From Nanobdellota archaeon (lineage in GTDB: Archaea > Nanobdellota > Nanobdellia > Parvarchaeales > Parvarchaeaceae), in the NCBI GenBank assembly GCA_021852265.1, contig JAJZNV010000022.1, forward strand, positions 1 to 45,516: a stretch of 45,516 nucleotides of DNA, in the 5' to 3' direction. Shown in pieces: positions 19,475 to 29,964 of the stretch. The notes under the pieces are model-generated. The model was not told where the DNA came from. It searched no databases and worked only from the letters and a program-made list of their open reading frames with translations. Every line of letters begins with the position of its first letter. The stretch's first letter is position 1. The position numbers and the translations under genes are program-made.

Positions 19475-20200
19475 TTATAGATTTCCTGATTTATTTATAT
19501 CTTTGTCGTGGAAATATCTCTCTGCCTCCTTTAATTGCTCCGGTGTGTTTATGCCGAACCAGAACGGAATCTTTTCCACATGGAATTTTATTCCTCTTGA
19601 TATTAACGGTTTTATGGCTGCGGTAAGGTACCTCTCGCCATTTTTAGGATCTGGCTTTATTTCTGTGTAAATATCGAAAAACGACTTCGGCATTATATAT
19701 ATCCCCGTGTTCGCCAGCCCCCTCCCAGTTTTTTGTTTTTCAAGAATCTCAGTAATATCTCCTGTTTCATTAGCAACGATAAAGCCATACGTACTTACGT
19801 CCTCAACCTCAAAGCCGAAAACTATCGGAGATTCGCTCGCTTTTAACCTCTCCAAGTCGATATCGGAAATATCATCGCCCATCAGGACCAAAAACAAATC
19901 TTCATTTATTGCATCCTTGGCTGCAAAAAGTGCTGCGGCAGTACCGCTGTCCGACCCTTGTAAACAATATTCTACAGGGAAGTTTTTCAGTTTCTCTGCA
20001 AAAATGTTTTTATTTTTATGGTTAACTACAACTATCACTTTAAACCCTGCAGAAAGCAATTTTTCTATCTTTCTAGATATTATAGGTTTTCCGCCGATCT
20101 CGAGAAGAGGTTTTGGAGTGTTTAGGATCGTCGGTTCTTTTGTCCCAGTTTTCATTCTCTTGCCTTCGCCTGCAGCCAGAATCACCGCTTCTCTAATCAT
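19475..20200 (-). CDS. sugar-phosphate nucleotidyltransferase
   Basis: MIREAVILAAGEGKRMKTGTKEPTILNTPKPLLEIGGKPIISRKIEKL; VLMGDDISD. Confidence 0.9.
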   Translation of the reverse strand: MIREAVILAAGEGKRMKTGTKEPTILNTPKPLLEIGGKPIISRKIEKLLSAGFKVIVVVNHKNKNIFAEKLKNFPVEYCLQGSDSGTAAALFAAKDAINEDLFLVLMGDDISDIDLERLKASESPIVFGFEVEDVSTYGFIVANETGDITEILEKQKTGRGLANTGIYIMPKSFFDIYTEIKPDPKNGERYLTAAIKPLISRGIKFHVEKIPFWFGINTPEQLKEAERYFHDKDINKSGNL

Positions 20201-21569
20201 CCCCTACCTCCTTGCTAACCAGTGTTTCACCGAGGACCTGAAATTTATCGCATTTCTCTTTCGTCTTACCTTCTGCGTTTACACGTATAATCGGTGAGGT
20301 GTTCGATGCCCTTACTAAAACCCTGCCATCATCATTGTATAAGAGCACTCCATCTATATCTATCAGCTTGTATGGCATAGATTTGGCTTTTTTAGTTATT
20401 TTATTTATGACTATGAACTTTTTTGTGTCTGCACAGGCTATTTCTTTCATCTTGCTGGTGAAGTAGATCGGTATTTCGTCAACTAACTCTGAAAGCCGCT
20501 TCCCGGAAACTGTCATCGCTTCCAGTATTTTCAAGCTTCCGAATATTGCGTCATCTGCGCAATTCATGTCTGGGAAGGCCAAGTGACCGGAATACTGCCC
20601 GCCGAGAAGTGCATGCTGCTTTAAAACCTCATACGCACAATAACTGTGTCCCACACGTACAACTACTGGTTCGCCCCCCAGTTTTTTTATGTAGTCGCTA
20701 ACTGCCGATGAACAAGTCACGTCCTGTATTATTTTTCTCCCAGGATGCACCATAAGCGCATATTTAGCCAATAGAGGGATAGTTATATTTCCAGAGGCAA
20801 ATATCCTCCCTTTCTCATCGACAAACGCCACTCTATCCCCATCACAATCATAACCTATTCCGAGGTCTGCGTTCTCAGTGATAACTTTTTTCCTTAGGCC
20901 TTGCAAAGACTCTTCAGAAGGCTCAGACGCTCTGTTGGGAAAGGTTCCATCGAGTTCTTTGTTTATAAAAATCCCTTCTTCTTTAAACTTAGTTAGTATG
21001 CTTGGAACAACAAGCGAAGTCACACTATTTGCAAAATCAAAAACTATTTTTAGCCCTTTCTTGATATTAACTTTTGAAGAAACGTAATTGACATAATCTT
21101 GTGATGGGTCAACGTGCGTAATGCCCCCCTTCACTCCTTTTATGAATTTGCCACTGGAAAAAATTTCTCTTATCCGCTCTAAACCAGTGCCTTCGGAAAG
21201 TGTTAACCCGGTCTTATCACTTAGCTTAAAGCCATTCCATTCGGGTGGAAGATGCGATGCAGTTATCATGACACCTCCTGCTAATTTATTCCACCACGTA
21301 CCGAAATACAGCAATGGTGTTGGCGAAAGACCAAAATCTACCACTGTGCACCCTGTGTAGAGCAGGCCTTTTATTAAAGCAGCGTGTAACGAATCGCTGC
21401 TAAGCCTAACATCCCTAGCGACACCGACCTTGCTACCATCCCCAAGAGATGTACCAAATGCTTTTCCGATATTCTCTGCGATTTCTTCATTAAGATCTTT
21501 CCCGTATATACCACGGACATCGTAGGCTCTAAAAACATCCGTTGCTGTTTCACCTGCTTTTCGTGCCAT
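20193..21569 (-). CDS. phosphomannomutase/phosphoglucomutase family
   Basis: FRAYDVRGIYGKDLNEE; GVMITASHLPPEWNGFKL; GIGYDCDGDRVAFVDEKG; RVLVRASNTSPIIRVNAEG. Confidence 0.92.
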   Translation of the reverse strand: MARKAGETATDVFRAYDVRGIYGKDLNEEIAENIGKAFGTSLGDGSKVGVARDVRLSSDSLHAALIKGLLYTGCTVVDFGLSPTPLLYFGTWWNKLAGGVMITASHLPPEWNGFKLSDKTGLTLSEGTGLERIREIFSSGKFIKGVKGGITHVDPSQDYVNYVSSKVNIKKGLKIVFDFANSVTSLVVPSILTKFKEEGIFINKELDGTFPNRASEPSEESLQGLRKKVITENADLGIGYDCDGDRVAFVDEKGRIFASGNITIPLLAKYALMVHPGRKIIQDVTCSSAVSDYIKKLGGEPVVVRVGHSYCAYEVLKQHALLGGQYSGHLAFPDMNCADDAIFGSLKILEAMTVSGKRLSELVDEIPIYFTSKMKEIACADTKKFIVINKITKKAKSMPYKLIDIDGVLLYNDDGRVLVRASNTSPIIRVNAEGKTKEKCDKFQVLGETLVSKEVGDD

Positions 21570-21835
21570 GTCAGTCTATAATTTAAAATCTATTGATATA
21601 TAATATATCGTTTTGTATCACTCTTAGTTTAAGATTGTTGTGACTATAAATATTTTAGACTTTGGCACTTGCTGCATTTTAATAAGTATAACTATTTTTC
21701 TCACCGGCTTATAAAAAGCACTGGAATAATGCTACCGAAACAAATGAGATTATATATAATTTCACCATTTTAAAGTATAGAAATCTTTATATACTAGTTC
21801 TATTCTATAAAACGATAATAATAAGTAAAAAAAGG

Positions 21836-21841
21836 AGGTAA
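21836..21841 (+). promoter_or_regulatory. strong Shine-Dalgarno-like element GGAGGT
   Basis: aaaaaaaggaggtaaaaatATG upstream of the ORF at 21846. Confidence 0.75.
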
Positions 21842-21845
21842 AAAT

Positions 21846-22454
21846 ATGGTAAATTATTTCAGTGAGGGTGGAGTAAAAATGCCTGCACTTTACTCAGACA
21901 AAGTTCTTTCTGGGAGAAGCAGTCTCGAAAAGGCGCTGCAGGATGCGGCTAATACCGTCGGGCTTTCTGTAGAATATATGGATAGCTCTGATAAACTGAC
22001 TGCATCGCGTTATACTGTGGAAAAGGAAGTATCAGAAACCGCAGAAAAGGGATTTTTCAAAAAGAAACCTATAACAACCATTACGAAATTTAATGTAGGC
22101 ACAATATACATTGGTTTGACACCAATGAGTACCGATGCGGCAACATCATCAAAAAAATGTCCTATATATCTCGTCAATGCAATGCCCTGGAACCGCTATC
22201 ATTTTCTAGAGGTCCACACTTCTCACAAGGAGACTAGTAATAAAGAGTTGGATGAGAATTTTCAATTGCTAAAACAACTGGGAATGGAGATACACCGCAA
22301 GTTAGGAAATGATGTCGTATTAGAAACTGCGACAAGTTGGGATATGACTATAAAGGAAGGGTTCGCAAAAGAAATGGAACAGCTACGCACATGTGAATAC
22401 TGCGGATTAGGCACATTTATGGGTAAATCTTGCAGACACTGCGGTGCCCCGTAA
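21846..22454 (+). CDS. hypothetical protein with C-terminal zinc-ribbon
   Basis: CEYCGLGTFMGKSCRHCGAP C-terminal CxxC pair; strong SD. Confidence 0.75.
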   Translation: MVNYFSEGGVKMPALYSDKVLSGRSSLEKALQDAANTVGLSVEYMDSSDKLTASRYTVEKEVSETAEKGFFKKKPITTITKFNVGTIYIGLTPMSTDAATSSKKCPIYLVNAMPWNRYHFLEVHTSHKETSNKELDENFQLLKQLGMEIHRKLGNDVVLETATSWDMTIKEGFAKEMEQLRTCEYCGLGTFMGKSCRHCGAP

Positions 22455-22467
22455 ATGAGGTAAAAAT

Positions 22468-22992
22468 ATGACAAACGAAAATCTCAATGAACTACTTGAG
22501 CACGGCAAAGAAGTGGATAGAATAGTTTCCAAAAGAATAAAGATGGCAAGGAAAAAACATATATACGAAAAGGCGGCAATGATTGCAACCGAACTTGGAA
22601 CGCTAAAATCCCTGGGCTATGAATATCCATTTAAATGCTTCGATGGCAGAAGTCCTGACAAAATTCCCGAGATTCGAGTGGAATATGACGCTCAGATTCA
22701 GTCAGTAAAAATAAGTTATCGTGATGAGCCGGTCTTTTTGGGATCGCAAGACCTGCGTCCACTTTGGCAACCGAAAGCTTGGAGCCATACACCAACTTGG
22801 TGTACCCCTACTAGGTATATCCCTGGCATTTGGGAATCTTATCTAGATAGAATATACTTGGATGCCAAGTCAACAAAAGAGGAGCGTTTAAGAAAAGATG
22901 CTGAAGAAAAGCGTGAGTACGCCTCCGCAGCTAAAAAAGGAAGGCTAACTGAGTTAATAAAAAATTTCGGTATAAACAAAAAGGGCGACTGA
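22468..22992 (+). CDS. hypothetical protein (174 aa)
   Basis: ORF 13 nt downstream of the previous gene with GAGGT upstream. Confidence 0.7.
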   Translation: MTNENLNELLEHGKEVDRIVSKRIKMARKKHIYEKAAMIATELGTLKSLGYEYPFKCFDGRSPDKIPEIRVEYDAQIQSVKISYRDEPVFLGSQDLRPLWQPKAWSHTPTWCTPTRYIPGIWESYLDRIYLDAKSTKEERLRKDAEEKREYASAAKKGRLTELIKNFGINKKGD

Positions 22993-23030
22993 TAAAAGCT
23001 CGTAAGTCCAACCTATCTTTTATAAAAAAA

Positions 23031-23116
23031 CGCCCCAGGCGGGATTCGAACCCGCGTCCCCAACGTTTCCTGAAAACTAGACAGGCTGAGATCCTAGGCC
23101 GCTAGACTACTGGGGC
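23031..23116 (-). tRNA. tRNA-Asp(GTC) with probable 13-nt intron in the anticodon loop
   Basis: GCCCCAG...CTGGGGC acceptor, G73, T arm GCGGG-TTCGAAT-CCCGC. Anticodon stem TCAGC/GTTGG encloses CTGTC+TAGTTTTCAGGAA+AC; removing 13 nt leaves a 7-nt loop with GTC. 86 nt = 73 + 13. Confidence 0.82.
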
Positions 23117-23912
23117 TTATATCTTTAGGAAACTTTATGTAACTATTTAAAGTTTTTGTCAGCTTAAAATGTTTTATAGGTTCAGTGATACCTATATCAT
23201 TATAGAAATTAAGTAGATTCTCATATTTGCTTATAATTACAGTATAAAGAGTAAAATAATGCTTCTGTTTAGAGGCATAAATATGACTGCTTATCCCAAG
23301 AAGGTTAAGCATTCCGGAAGCCTGTTTAACCAACTGTTTTGAAGTTGATGAAAAGGATACCCTCTTGTGTGGTACGTCAACAGTTCCATCAGAAGCTACT
23401 AATCCCCTTATTACACCCTTCAAGAGTTCGGTAGAATAATCCTTAGGCTCGTATCTCAATCTAACTGAATGTGTTTTGTTCTGCCCGTACCATACATATT
23501 TTCTTAATATCTCGTATATCTTTCTTCCACAGACTCCTAAAATAATATAGTTGAGATTGGTTTTCCAATGTTTTAATTCTTTACCAAAAACGTTTGTGGA
23601 TATATTTGTTAGACGGTCGGCATATTTGTTTTCCCCAGGACCGAGATAAAAACATATTTTGTATGCAGAATCGACATCATGTTTAAAATATCCGTCCCCC
23701 ATAAAAAATCCTATAAATTCTCCTAATTCCGATTCTGCGAGAGGATTGAAGCTGACCTTTTTTAATTCTCTTTTTTTACCAAAAGTTCTTGCAAGCATGT
23801 TACATATGCTCGTTCTATTTACTCCGTAAATTTTAGAAATTTCTTTATATGTATATCCCATTTTTCTGTAATGTAATATCTGTTCTAAGTTTTCTATAGA
23901 AAGTTTAACCAT
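23094..23912 (-). CDS. LAGLIDADG homing endonuclease with N-terminal HTH
   Basis: N-terminal HTH (YTYKEISKIYGVNRTSICNML); two LAGLIDADG-like motifs, LGEFIGFFMGDGYF and LLKGVIRGLVASDGTV. C-terminal SPSSLAA* is read from the tRNA-Asp 5' end. Confidence 0.88.
   Translation of the reverse strand: MVKLSIENLEQILHYRKMGYTYKEISKIYGVNRTSICNMLARTFGKKRELKKVSFNPLAESELGEFIGFFMGDGYFKHDVDSAYKICFYLGPGENKYADRLTNISTNVFGKELKHWKTNLNYIILGVCGRKIYEILRKYVWYGQNKTHSVRLRYEPKDYSTELLKGVIRGLVASDGTVDVPHKRVSFSSTSKQLVKQASGMLNLLGISSHIYASKQKHYFTLYTVIISKYENLLNFYNDIGITEPIKHFKLTKTLNSYIKFPKDISPSSLAA
23141..23152 (-). promoter_or_regulatory. putative TATA box for tRNA-Asp inside the endonuclease CDS
   Basis: Minus strand CTTTAAATAGTT centred about 30 nt upstream of the tRNA 5' end. 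Confidence 0.4.
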
Positions 23913-23964
23913 ATCAATCCAATAGCTTATACATTTATAATAACTATCGTTATTTAGGTCTTTC

Positions 23965-25374
23965 TTAACGTATGTTAAGTATCAATGAGTTTGACTTTCT
24001 CTTGAGTTCCTTGTTTCCGACCCTAAATAAACAGATCGCTGGCTTTAGATTTATGCTTCCAATTATGCCAACCTTACTCTTCATCTCATACATCAGAAGA
24101 ACCTCGTCATTTGGTTGCAAATCGGTCTCTTTCCAGCTGATACTTAAACCGTCCGCAACTTTTGAGATTCTGCCTGCTTTCGGTCCCACTGATGATACTT
24201 TTAACGCGTGAGGAGGAACAAAATCGGATATTTCTAAATCATTAATAGATTTTTTAGAAACGTTTTTAATCTTAAGGGCTATCTTTACGTCAACGAACCC
24301 GCCCACCACTTTGTGTTCGACTACTTCCTTGGATATTGAGATTTTGCGGTTTAGGTACAGGAATATAGCGATGACGACTATTATTATGACTATGAGTATG
24401 TAGATTGGCAGGTAGGATATACTGTAAGAAATTGTTAAAGCCTGACCTGGCATTAAATAGTTTACACTGGATGTCACGCCAGACGCACTTAGTTGTGCCG
24501 TGCCTAATGATACGGATTTTGCTGTTAAAAACAGTGAATTAAAACCATTGACTGGCAGCGTAAAGTCGCTGTTCGACAGATTTTCGTTGCCGGTATTAAC
24601 GACTGTCATCGTGGATGTTCCGCCGAAAATATTTATATTCGATGATGAAGATGTCAAGACAGCGCTATATGCGGAGATATTTATATTAGCGGATCCAAGC
24701 GAAGTTTGTCCACCATAATTGGTATAAACATATAATGTATACTGCCCTGGTGCAATGGTGCTATTAAGTGGTAAAGAGAATGAAAACTGGTCCACCCCAA
24801 GATTTGTTAGGACTACTGACTGTGATGACAATGATACTGTTTTCCCCTGTGAATTGTTGAGTCTGTAGCTGATAGGTACTGGAACATCCTGTCCAAGCTG
24901 GTTTAGCACACTCGCATTGAATTTAAGAGGCGATGTCGGCACGATAGAAGACGGAGCGTATACATGATAAATCATGTTTGTTATCGGCACGATTGTTGCA
25001 GATATAATAAAATACCTACTCACGCCATTCTGAGTGTATGAGATGTTGAGCGCCTGCGGCAATGAGGTATACTGTCCTGTCGGGACGAATGAGAACAGAA
25101 CGGACTCCGACTTATTCGGCGCCAATGAAAACTGAGAGGGCTTTACGCCCATATTGGAAAAGAAGAAGCCGTACTGTATCTTTGCCTGTCCTATATTTAG
25201 GGAGATATTTACAGTGCTCGCAAGATTGTTATAAAAGCTTATGTTATAAAAAGAAACCGCATTGCTCGGGATAGTCAGGCTGATCGGGACATTACCTGAT
25301 GGAGGGATAGCATTCGCTATGCTTATGGAGATGAATAGCAAAGAAACTATGCTTAGGATTCCAAGATATCTCAT
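23965..25374 (-). CDS. secreted/membrane-anchored protein with extracellular beta-domains and C-terminal cytoplasmic domain
   Basis: N-terminal signal peptide (MRYLGILSIVSLLFISISIANA), TM segment ISYLPIYILIVIIIVVIAIFLYLNRK, C-terminal soluble domain. Confidence 0.75.
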   Translation of the reverse strand: MRYLGILSIVSLLFISISIANAIPPSGNVPISLTIPSNAVSFYNISFYNNLASTVNISLNIGQAKIQYGFFFSNMGVKPSQFSLAPNKSESVLFSFVPTGQYTSLPQALNISYTQNGVSRYFIISATIVPITNMIYHVYAPSSIVPTSPLKFNASVLNQLGQDVPVPISYRLNNSQGKTVSLSSQSVVLTNLGVDQFSFSLPLNSTIAPGQYTLYVYTNYGGQTSLGSANINISAYSAVLTSSSSNINIFGGTSTMTVVNTGNENLSNSDFTLPVNGFNSLFLTAKSVSLGTAQLSASGVTSSVNYLMPGQALTISYSISYLPIYILIVIIIVVIAIFLYLNRKISISKEVVEHKVVGGFVDVKIALKIKNVSKKSINDLEISDFVPPHALKVSSVGPKAGRISKVADGLSISWKETDLQPNDEVLLMYEMKSKVGIIGSINLKPAICLFRVGNKELKRKSNSLILNIR

Positions 25375-25423
25375 AAATTACTAACAAAATAGACATATTT
25401 AAGCATTTTTCATATATCTTTAC

Positions 25424-26587
25424 TTAATGCCGGCTTTCAATGAGACTATAGTACGTCTGTAGCAATTTATCGACCGTGTGTTTTATGTTGTACTTCTCAG
25501 CCACTCTTCTAGTGTGGTATGCTCTTGGACTATTTGCTATTTTTAGTGCATTTTTAACCAAATCATCGCCGTTGACACCGTTAAATGCTTCTCCGCATTT
25601 TCCTTTTGATAGAAAGTCGGTCTGCGCCGAGCTTTTAGGGACTAGTATCGGCAGACTATGTGACATTGCTTCGAGATCGACCAAGCTCTGCGTATCGAAA
25701 AGTGATGGGTTACAGAACACATCGGCGGCCGCATAATAGTATCTCTTCATATCTTCTTTTATAAAACCTGGAAAACGGATCGTTTTAAGCCCGTACTTCT
25801 TACTCAGCGCAATGCATTCCGACATGTATGGGCCATCGCCGGCGATTATTATGGTAAAACCTGAGTCCTCCAACTGTTTTCCGTATTTTAGCAAAAGGGC
25901 CAGGTTCTTTTCAGGGCTTACCCTCCCCAGATAAAGTAGTATCTTCCCATCTGTATGTATGCCTATCTTCTTCCTAGCTGAAGACTTTGAGAGGTTATTC
26001 TCTGTAGTCATGAATTCTACACCTTCGGGTATCACGTCTATTCTGCCTTTAAGACCTAATTTCGACTTCAGCATATCTCTTATATAAACAGAAGGCGCTA
26101 TCACCACGTCGCTCTTTTGGTAAAACCACTTTAGGTACCTCATCAAAGCAAACTTTCCCAGCGCTTTTATAATCCTGTTACGGGACAAAAAGGCTGCAAG
26201 CAACTCATCTGAAAAAACAAGTGTGTGAAAAGTGCTGACCAGTCTGGCCCCTGTCAGCTTCTTGGCATGCACCGCAAGGATACCCATATTAAATGGCGTG
26301 TGGGAGTGTATTATGTCGGGATGCAGGTCCTTTAGTTTCGTGCTAAAAACCGGTTTTAAGGCGATTGTATACTGCGGATATCTCCTAAGGCGTATGCCCC
26401 TCAATACTGTCAGTCCACTATCTGACTTTTCAAATGCTGCGGTTTCTGCAGTTCCTGCAGTAAAAATATAGACTTTATGGCCTCTGCGTTCGAGTTCCCG
26501 CCTGGACTGCTTGATTGAATTGACTACACCATCTATAGCTGGAGAGTAAGTGTCTGTGTAGAATACTATCTTTAGTTTCTTCCTCAT
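25424..26587 (-). CDS. GT4-family glycosyltransferase
   Basis: KIVFYTDTYSPAIDGVVNSI; HSHTPFNMG; LLYLGRVSPEKNLALLL; VFCNPSLFDTQSLVDLEAMSHSLPILV. Confidence 0.92.
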   Translation of the reverse strand: MRKKLKIVFYTDTYSPAIDGVVNSIKQSRRELERRGHKVYIFTAGTAETAAFEKSDSGLTVLRGIRLRRYPQYTIALKPVFSTKLKDLHPDIIHSHTPFNMGILAVHAKKLTGARLVSTFHTLVFSDELLAAFLSRNRIIKALGKFALMRYLKWFYQKSDVVIAPSVYIRDMLKSKLGLKGRIDVIPEGVEFMTTENNLSKSSARKKIGIHTDGKILLYLGRVSPEKNLALLLKYGKQLEDSGFTIIIAGDGPYMSECIALSKKYGLKTIRFPGFIKEDMKRYYYAAADVFCNPSLFDTQSLVDLEAMSHSLPILVPKSSAQTDFLSKGKCGEAFNGVNGDDLVKNALKIANSPRAYHTRRVAEKYNIKHTVDKLLQTYYSLIESRH

Positions 26588-26597
26588 ACAGATAGTA

Positions 26598-27617
26598 TCA
26601 GTTAACAGAAGATATAAATGGTTCTTTTCGCTTTCCGATTATCCTGTCCACATCTGCTTTTTCATCATGCGACAGATTTCCCGGCAGTTCAATTATTACG
26701 TAGAAGATCATGTTTCCCCTTCTACCATTCTTATCAAAAAGCCCATGATTCTCTAGCACTATAGGCCCATTTGAATACTTCTCCAGCAGAATCGTCTGTT
26801 TGCCTGCAGGAGTATCAACCTCTATCCGTCTCTTGTCTAATATGTCTCTTAAATCAACATGCAGATTGGATTTGAGGTCTCTGCCATCAATGGCAAACTT
26901 TTGGCCCCCTTTCACTCTGAAAACGATGTACAAGTCACCGTTATTCCCATTTCTCCCGGGTTCTCCAAAGCCAGGAAGTATTGTGTAAGAGCCGGTTATT
27001 ATCGTTTTATGTATAGGAATCTTTATGTTCTCCTCTCGGTATATGAAGCCGTCGCCTTTACAAACATCGCATTTCTTTTCTATAATATAACCAGTGCCTT
27101 TACAAACATCACAATCCGATGTGACCATAAACATTGAACCGAATTGCCGGGAAGTTCTCCTGATTTTTCCGCTCCCGTTACACTTTTTACATGTACGCCT
27201 TTCTTTTGCCCCCGTTCCCTTACATGTTTCGCATTTCTCGTTATGCTTTACTGTTATAGTTTTAGGAAGTTCTTTGAAAAGCTCATCCACGCTTATATCC
27301 AAATCATAGCGCAGGTCTTCACCTTTTGAACTGAATCCGCCGAAGCCGAAATCCTTAAATATCTCAGAAAATCCCCCGAAATTAAATATGTCCTCAAATC
27401 CACTGAAGCCGCCCGCAGAGCTCTGCTCGCTTGCACCCCCTCTGTTCGTTACTGTCCTATAAGCTTCGTTTATCTCTTTGAATTTCTCCTCTGCAGTCTT
27501 GTCACCCGGATTCAGGTCGGGATGGTATTTCTTGGCGAGCGACTTAAAGGCCCGCTTTATTTCGTCATCGGATGCGTTCCTATCGATACCCAGCACTTCA
27601 TAAGGATCTCTGGCCAT
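26598..27617 (-). CDS. dnaJ: chaperone DnaJ
   Basis: [37 protein letters not shown]-domain; four CxxCxGxG zinc-finger repeats. Confidence 0.96.
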   Translation of the reverse strand: MARDPYEVLGIDRNASDDEIKRAFKSLAKKYHPDLNPGDKTAEEKFKEINEAYRTVTNRGGASEQSSAGGFSGFEDIFNFGGFSEIFKDFGFGGFSSKGEDLRYDLDISVDELFKELPKTITVKHNEKCETCKGTGAKERRTCKKCNGSGKIRRTSRQFGSMFMVTSDCDVCKGTGYIIEKKCDVCKGDGFIYREENIKIPIHKTIITGSYTILPGFGEPGRNGNNGDLYIVFRVKGGQKFAIDGRDLKSNLHVDLRDILDKRRIEVDTPAGKQTILLEKYSNGPIVLENHGLFDKNGRRGNMIFYVIIELPGNLSHDEKADVDRIIGKRKEPFISSVN

Positions 27618-27651
27618 ATGCTATTTGTTAGTTTTACGTTTTTAAAGAAAA

Positions 27652-29445
27652 TCAGCCCTGGTCTCCATTTGGTCTGTCGCTGTTTTCATCCTTTTTTACT
27701 GACTTATACATTTCCGTGCTTATCCGCTTCATTATATCCGCCAATTTTTCCTTGTCTTCTTTTATGTGATCTATATCCTCTTTTGCAATATCCTCTTTTA
27801 TCCGTGCTATCAGGTCCTCTGCTTCTTTCTTGTCGTTCTCATTTATCTTGTCCTTAAACTCTGAAAGTGTCTTTTCCAGTGAGTACGCTAGGGAAGAAAC
27901 TTCATTCTTGGCTTCTATGTTCTCCTTTCTTTTCTTATCCCCTTCCTCGTTTTCCTTAGCTTCCTTGACCGCTTTTTCTATCTCGTCTTTGGAAAGTTTG
28001 TTCGGAGCGGTTATGGTTATTTTTTGTGTCTTGTTTGTTGCGAGATCCTTTGCCGAAACGCTGAGAATACCGTTTGCATCTATGTCAAATGTTACTTCAA
28101 TCTGTGGTATCCCCCTCGGTGCGGGCGGTATCCCTTCCAGGTTAAACATCCCGAGGCTGATATTATCTTTCGATAAAGGCCTCTCACCCTGTAATACATG
28201 TATCGTAACCACCGTCTGGTAATCGTCCGCCGTTGAAAAGGTTTTACTCGTCTTTATGGGTATCGTTGTATTTCTATCTATTATAGGGGTTGCTACTCCG
28301 CCAAGCGTTTCAATGCTCAGTGTCAGAGGCGTAACGTCTAGTAGGACTACATCTTTTATATCTCCAGAAAGCACCGCGCCCTGTATTGCAGCTCCTAAAG
28401 CTACAGCTTCCATGGGATCGACACCCCTTTCTAGTTTATTTCCGAATATATCTGAAAGGAAGTTCTGAACCATCGGCATGCGGGTAGGACCACCGACGAG
28501 TATAAGCTTTGATATCGTGTCCTTCGAGACATTTGCGTCCTTTAATACATTTTCAATAGGCTGTCTTGAACGCTCTATGATAGGCCTTATAAGATTTTCG
28601 AGCGTCGCCCTTGTCAGCTTGAGTTCTAAATTCTTTGGCCCCGCTTCATTTATAGCGATGTATGGTAGATTTATGTCGGTCTCAAGCACTGTGGAAAGTT
28701 CTATCTTTGCCTTTTCTGCTGCGTCGCGTATACGTTGGTAAGCAACTTTGTCATTTGTCAGGTCTATCCCCTCTTTTGTTTTAAAATCTTCTATTATGTA
28801 TTTTATGAGGGCGTTGTCCATATCCACTCCACCCAATTGAACATCACCGGAGGTTGCAAGCACTTCAAAAGTTCCATTGCTCATCTCCATCAATGTTACA
28901 TCCAAAGTTCCCCCTCCAAGATCATAGACTATAATCTTGACTTCTTTCTCTTTGTCAAGACCATAAGCCATCGCTGCTGCAGTGGGTTCATTGATTATTC
29001 TCACAACTTCTAAACCTGCTATTGTCCCCGCGTCTTTCGTCGCCTGGCGCTGATTGTCATTGAAATATGCTGGTACAGTTATGACTGCCTTACTTACAGT
29101 TGTACCTAGGAAAGCCTCTGCATCGCGTTTTATCTTTTGAAGTATGAACGCTGAGATCTGCTGAGGAGTATACTCCTTGCTTCCGATTTTGTACGTAAAA
29201 TCTGTACCCATTTTTCTTTTCGCGGCAAATATTGTATTATCTGGGTTGGATATCGCTTGTCTTCTTGCAGGTTCACCCACGAGCACCTCTCCATTCTTTG
29301 TAAATGCAACTACTGATGGAAACATCTTGCCGGCAATCGTTGCGCCCTCTGCACTGGGAATTATTGTTGGTTTACCTGCTATTACAAGTGCCGCCTGGCT
29401 GTTCGTTGTCCCGAGATCTATACCGATTATCTTCTCACGTGCCAT
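27652..29445 (-). CDS. dnaK: chaperone DnaK (Hsp70)
   Basis: [48 protein letters not shown]. Confidence 0.97.
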   Translation of the reverse strand: MAREKIIGIDLGTTNSQAALVIAGKPTIIPSAEGATIAGKMFPSVVAFTKNGEVLVGEPARRQAISNPDNTIFAAKRKMGTDFTYKIGSKEYTPQQISAFILQKIKRDAEAFLGTTVSKAVITVPAYFNDNQRQATKDAGTIAGLEVVRIINEPTAAAMAYGLDKEKEVKIIVYDLGGGTLDVTLMEMSNGTFEVLATSGDVQLGGVDMDNALIKYIIEDFKTKEGIDLTNDKVAYQRIRDAAEKAKIELSTVLETDINLPYIAINEAGPKNLELKLTRATLENLIRPIIERSRQPIENVLKDANVSKDTISKLILVGGPTRMPMVQNFLSDIFGNKLERGVDPMEAVALGAAIQGAVLSGDIKDVVLLDVTPLTLSIETLGGVATPIIDRNTTIPIKTSKTFSTADDYQTVVTIHVLQGERPLSKDNISLGMFNLEGIPPAPRGIPQIEVTFDIDANGILSVSAKDLATNKTQKITITAPNKLSKDEIEKAVKEAKENEEGDKKRKENIEAKNEVSSLAYSLEKTLSEFKDKINENDKKEAEDLIARIKEDIAKEDIDHIKEDKEKLADIMKRISTEMYKSVKKDENSDRPNGDQG

Positions 29446-29450
29446 ATTGT

Positions 29451-29906
29451 TTATACTGATATTTTCACCTTCGGGTACCTTATAATCTTTCCGTTTAATG
29501 TATAACCAGACTGTATCTCTTCTAATATTTTGCCGGCGCCCTCTTTTGTAGGCTCTGTAATGACGGCTTCGGCTATGTCCGGCGAATAGTCTTTCCCGAT
29601 AACGTCCATTTTTTGGAGACCGTTAGAACTTAAGACTGCATTAAGAGATTTAAACAAGACCTCTATCTTTGCATCATTGTCCACCTTCATCACGCTCTCA
29701 AAATCATCCAAAATCTTAAGCATACTCAGCATAATCTTCTCTGAGGCAAATTTTGCATAGTCTGTCGATTCCTTGTCTCTCGCCTTTCTGTAATTGTCGA
29801 TCTCAGCCAATAAATATAAATATTTTGCTTTGTAATCCTCCTTGTCTCCGACGTTAAGTTCTTCCTTTTTTTCATCTTCCGCATCAATGGAATCTCCTTC
29901 AGCCAT
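29451..29906 (-). CDS. grpE: nucleotide exchange factor GrpE
   Basis: [19 protein letters not shown]...[13 protein letters not shown]-like region; HPxxAEA-like [45 protein letters not shown]; next to dnaK. Confidence 0.92.
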   Translation of the reverse strand: MAEGDSIDAEDEKKEELNVGDKEDYKAKYLYLLAEIDNYRKARDKESTDYAKFASEKIMLSMLKILDDFESVMKVDNDAKIEVLFKSLNAVLSSNGLQKMDVIGKDYSPDIAEAVITEPTKEGAGKILEEIQSGYTLNGKIIRYPKVKISV

Positions 29907-29964
29907 ACTAAACCAAGATATTATTACCCTTTAAATTTTTAGAATTTATAAATTTTGCTTTTAG

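Noticed and set aside
23031-23116. tRNA-Glu(TTC) reading of the intron-containing tRNA
   Set aside because: G73, the D/T-arm context and the only workable anticodon stem (TCAGC/GTTGG with CTGTC) support Asp(GTC); TTC would sit within the putative intron.
27522-29485. Series of plus-strand ORFs opposite dnaK/dnaJ
   Set aside because: Antisense shadows of well-supported chaperone genes.
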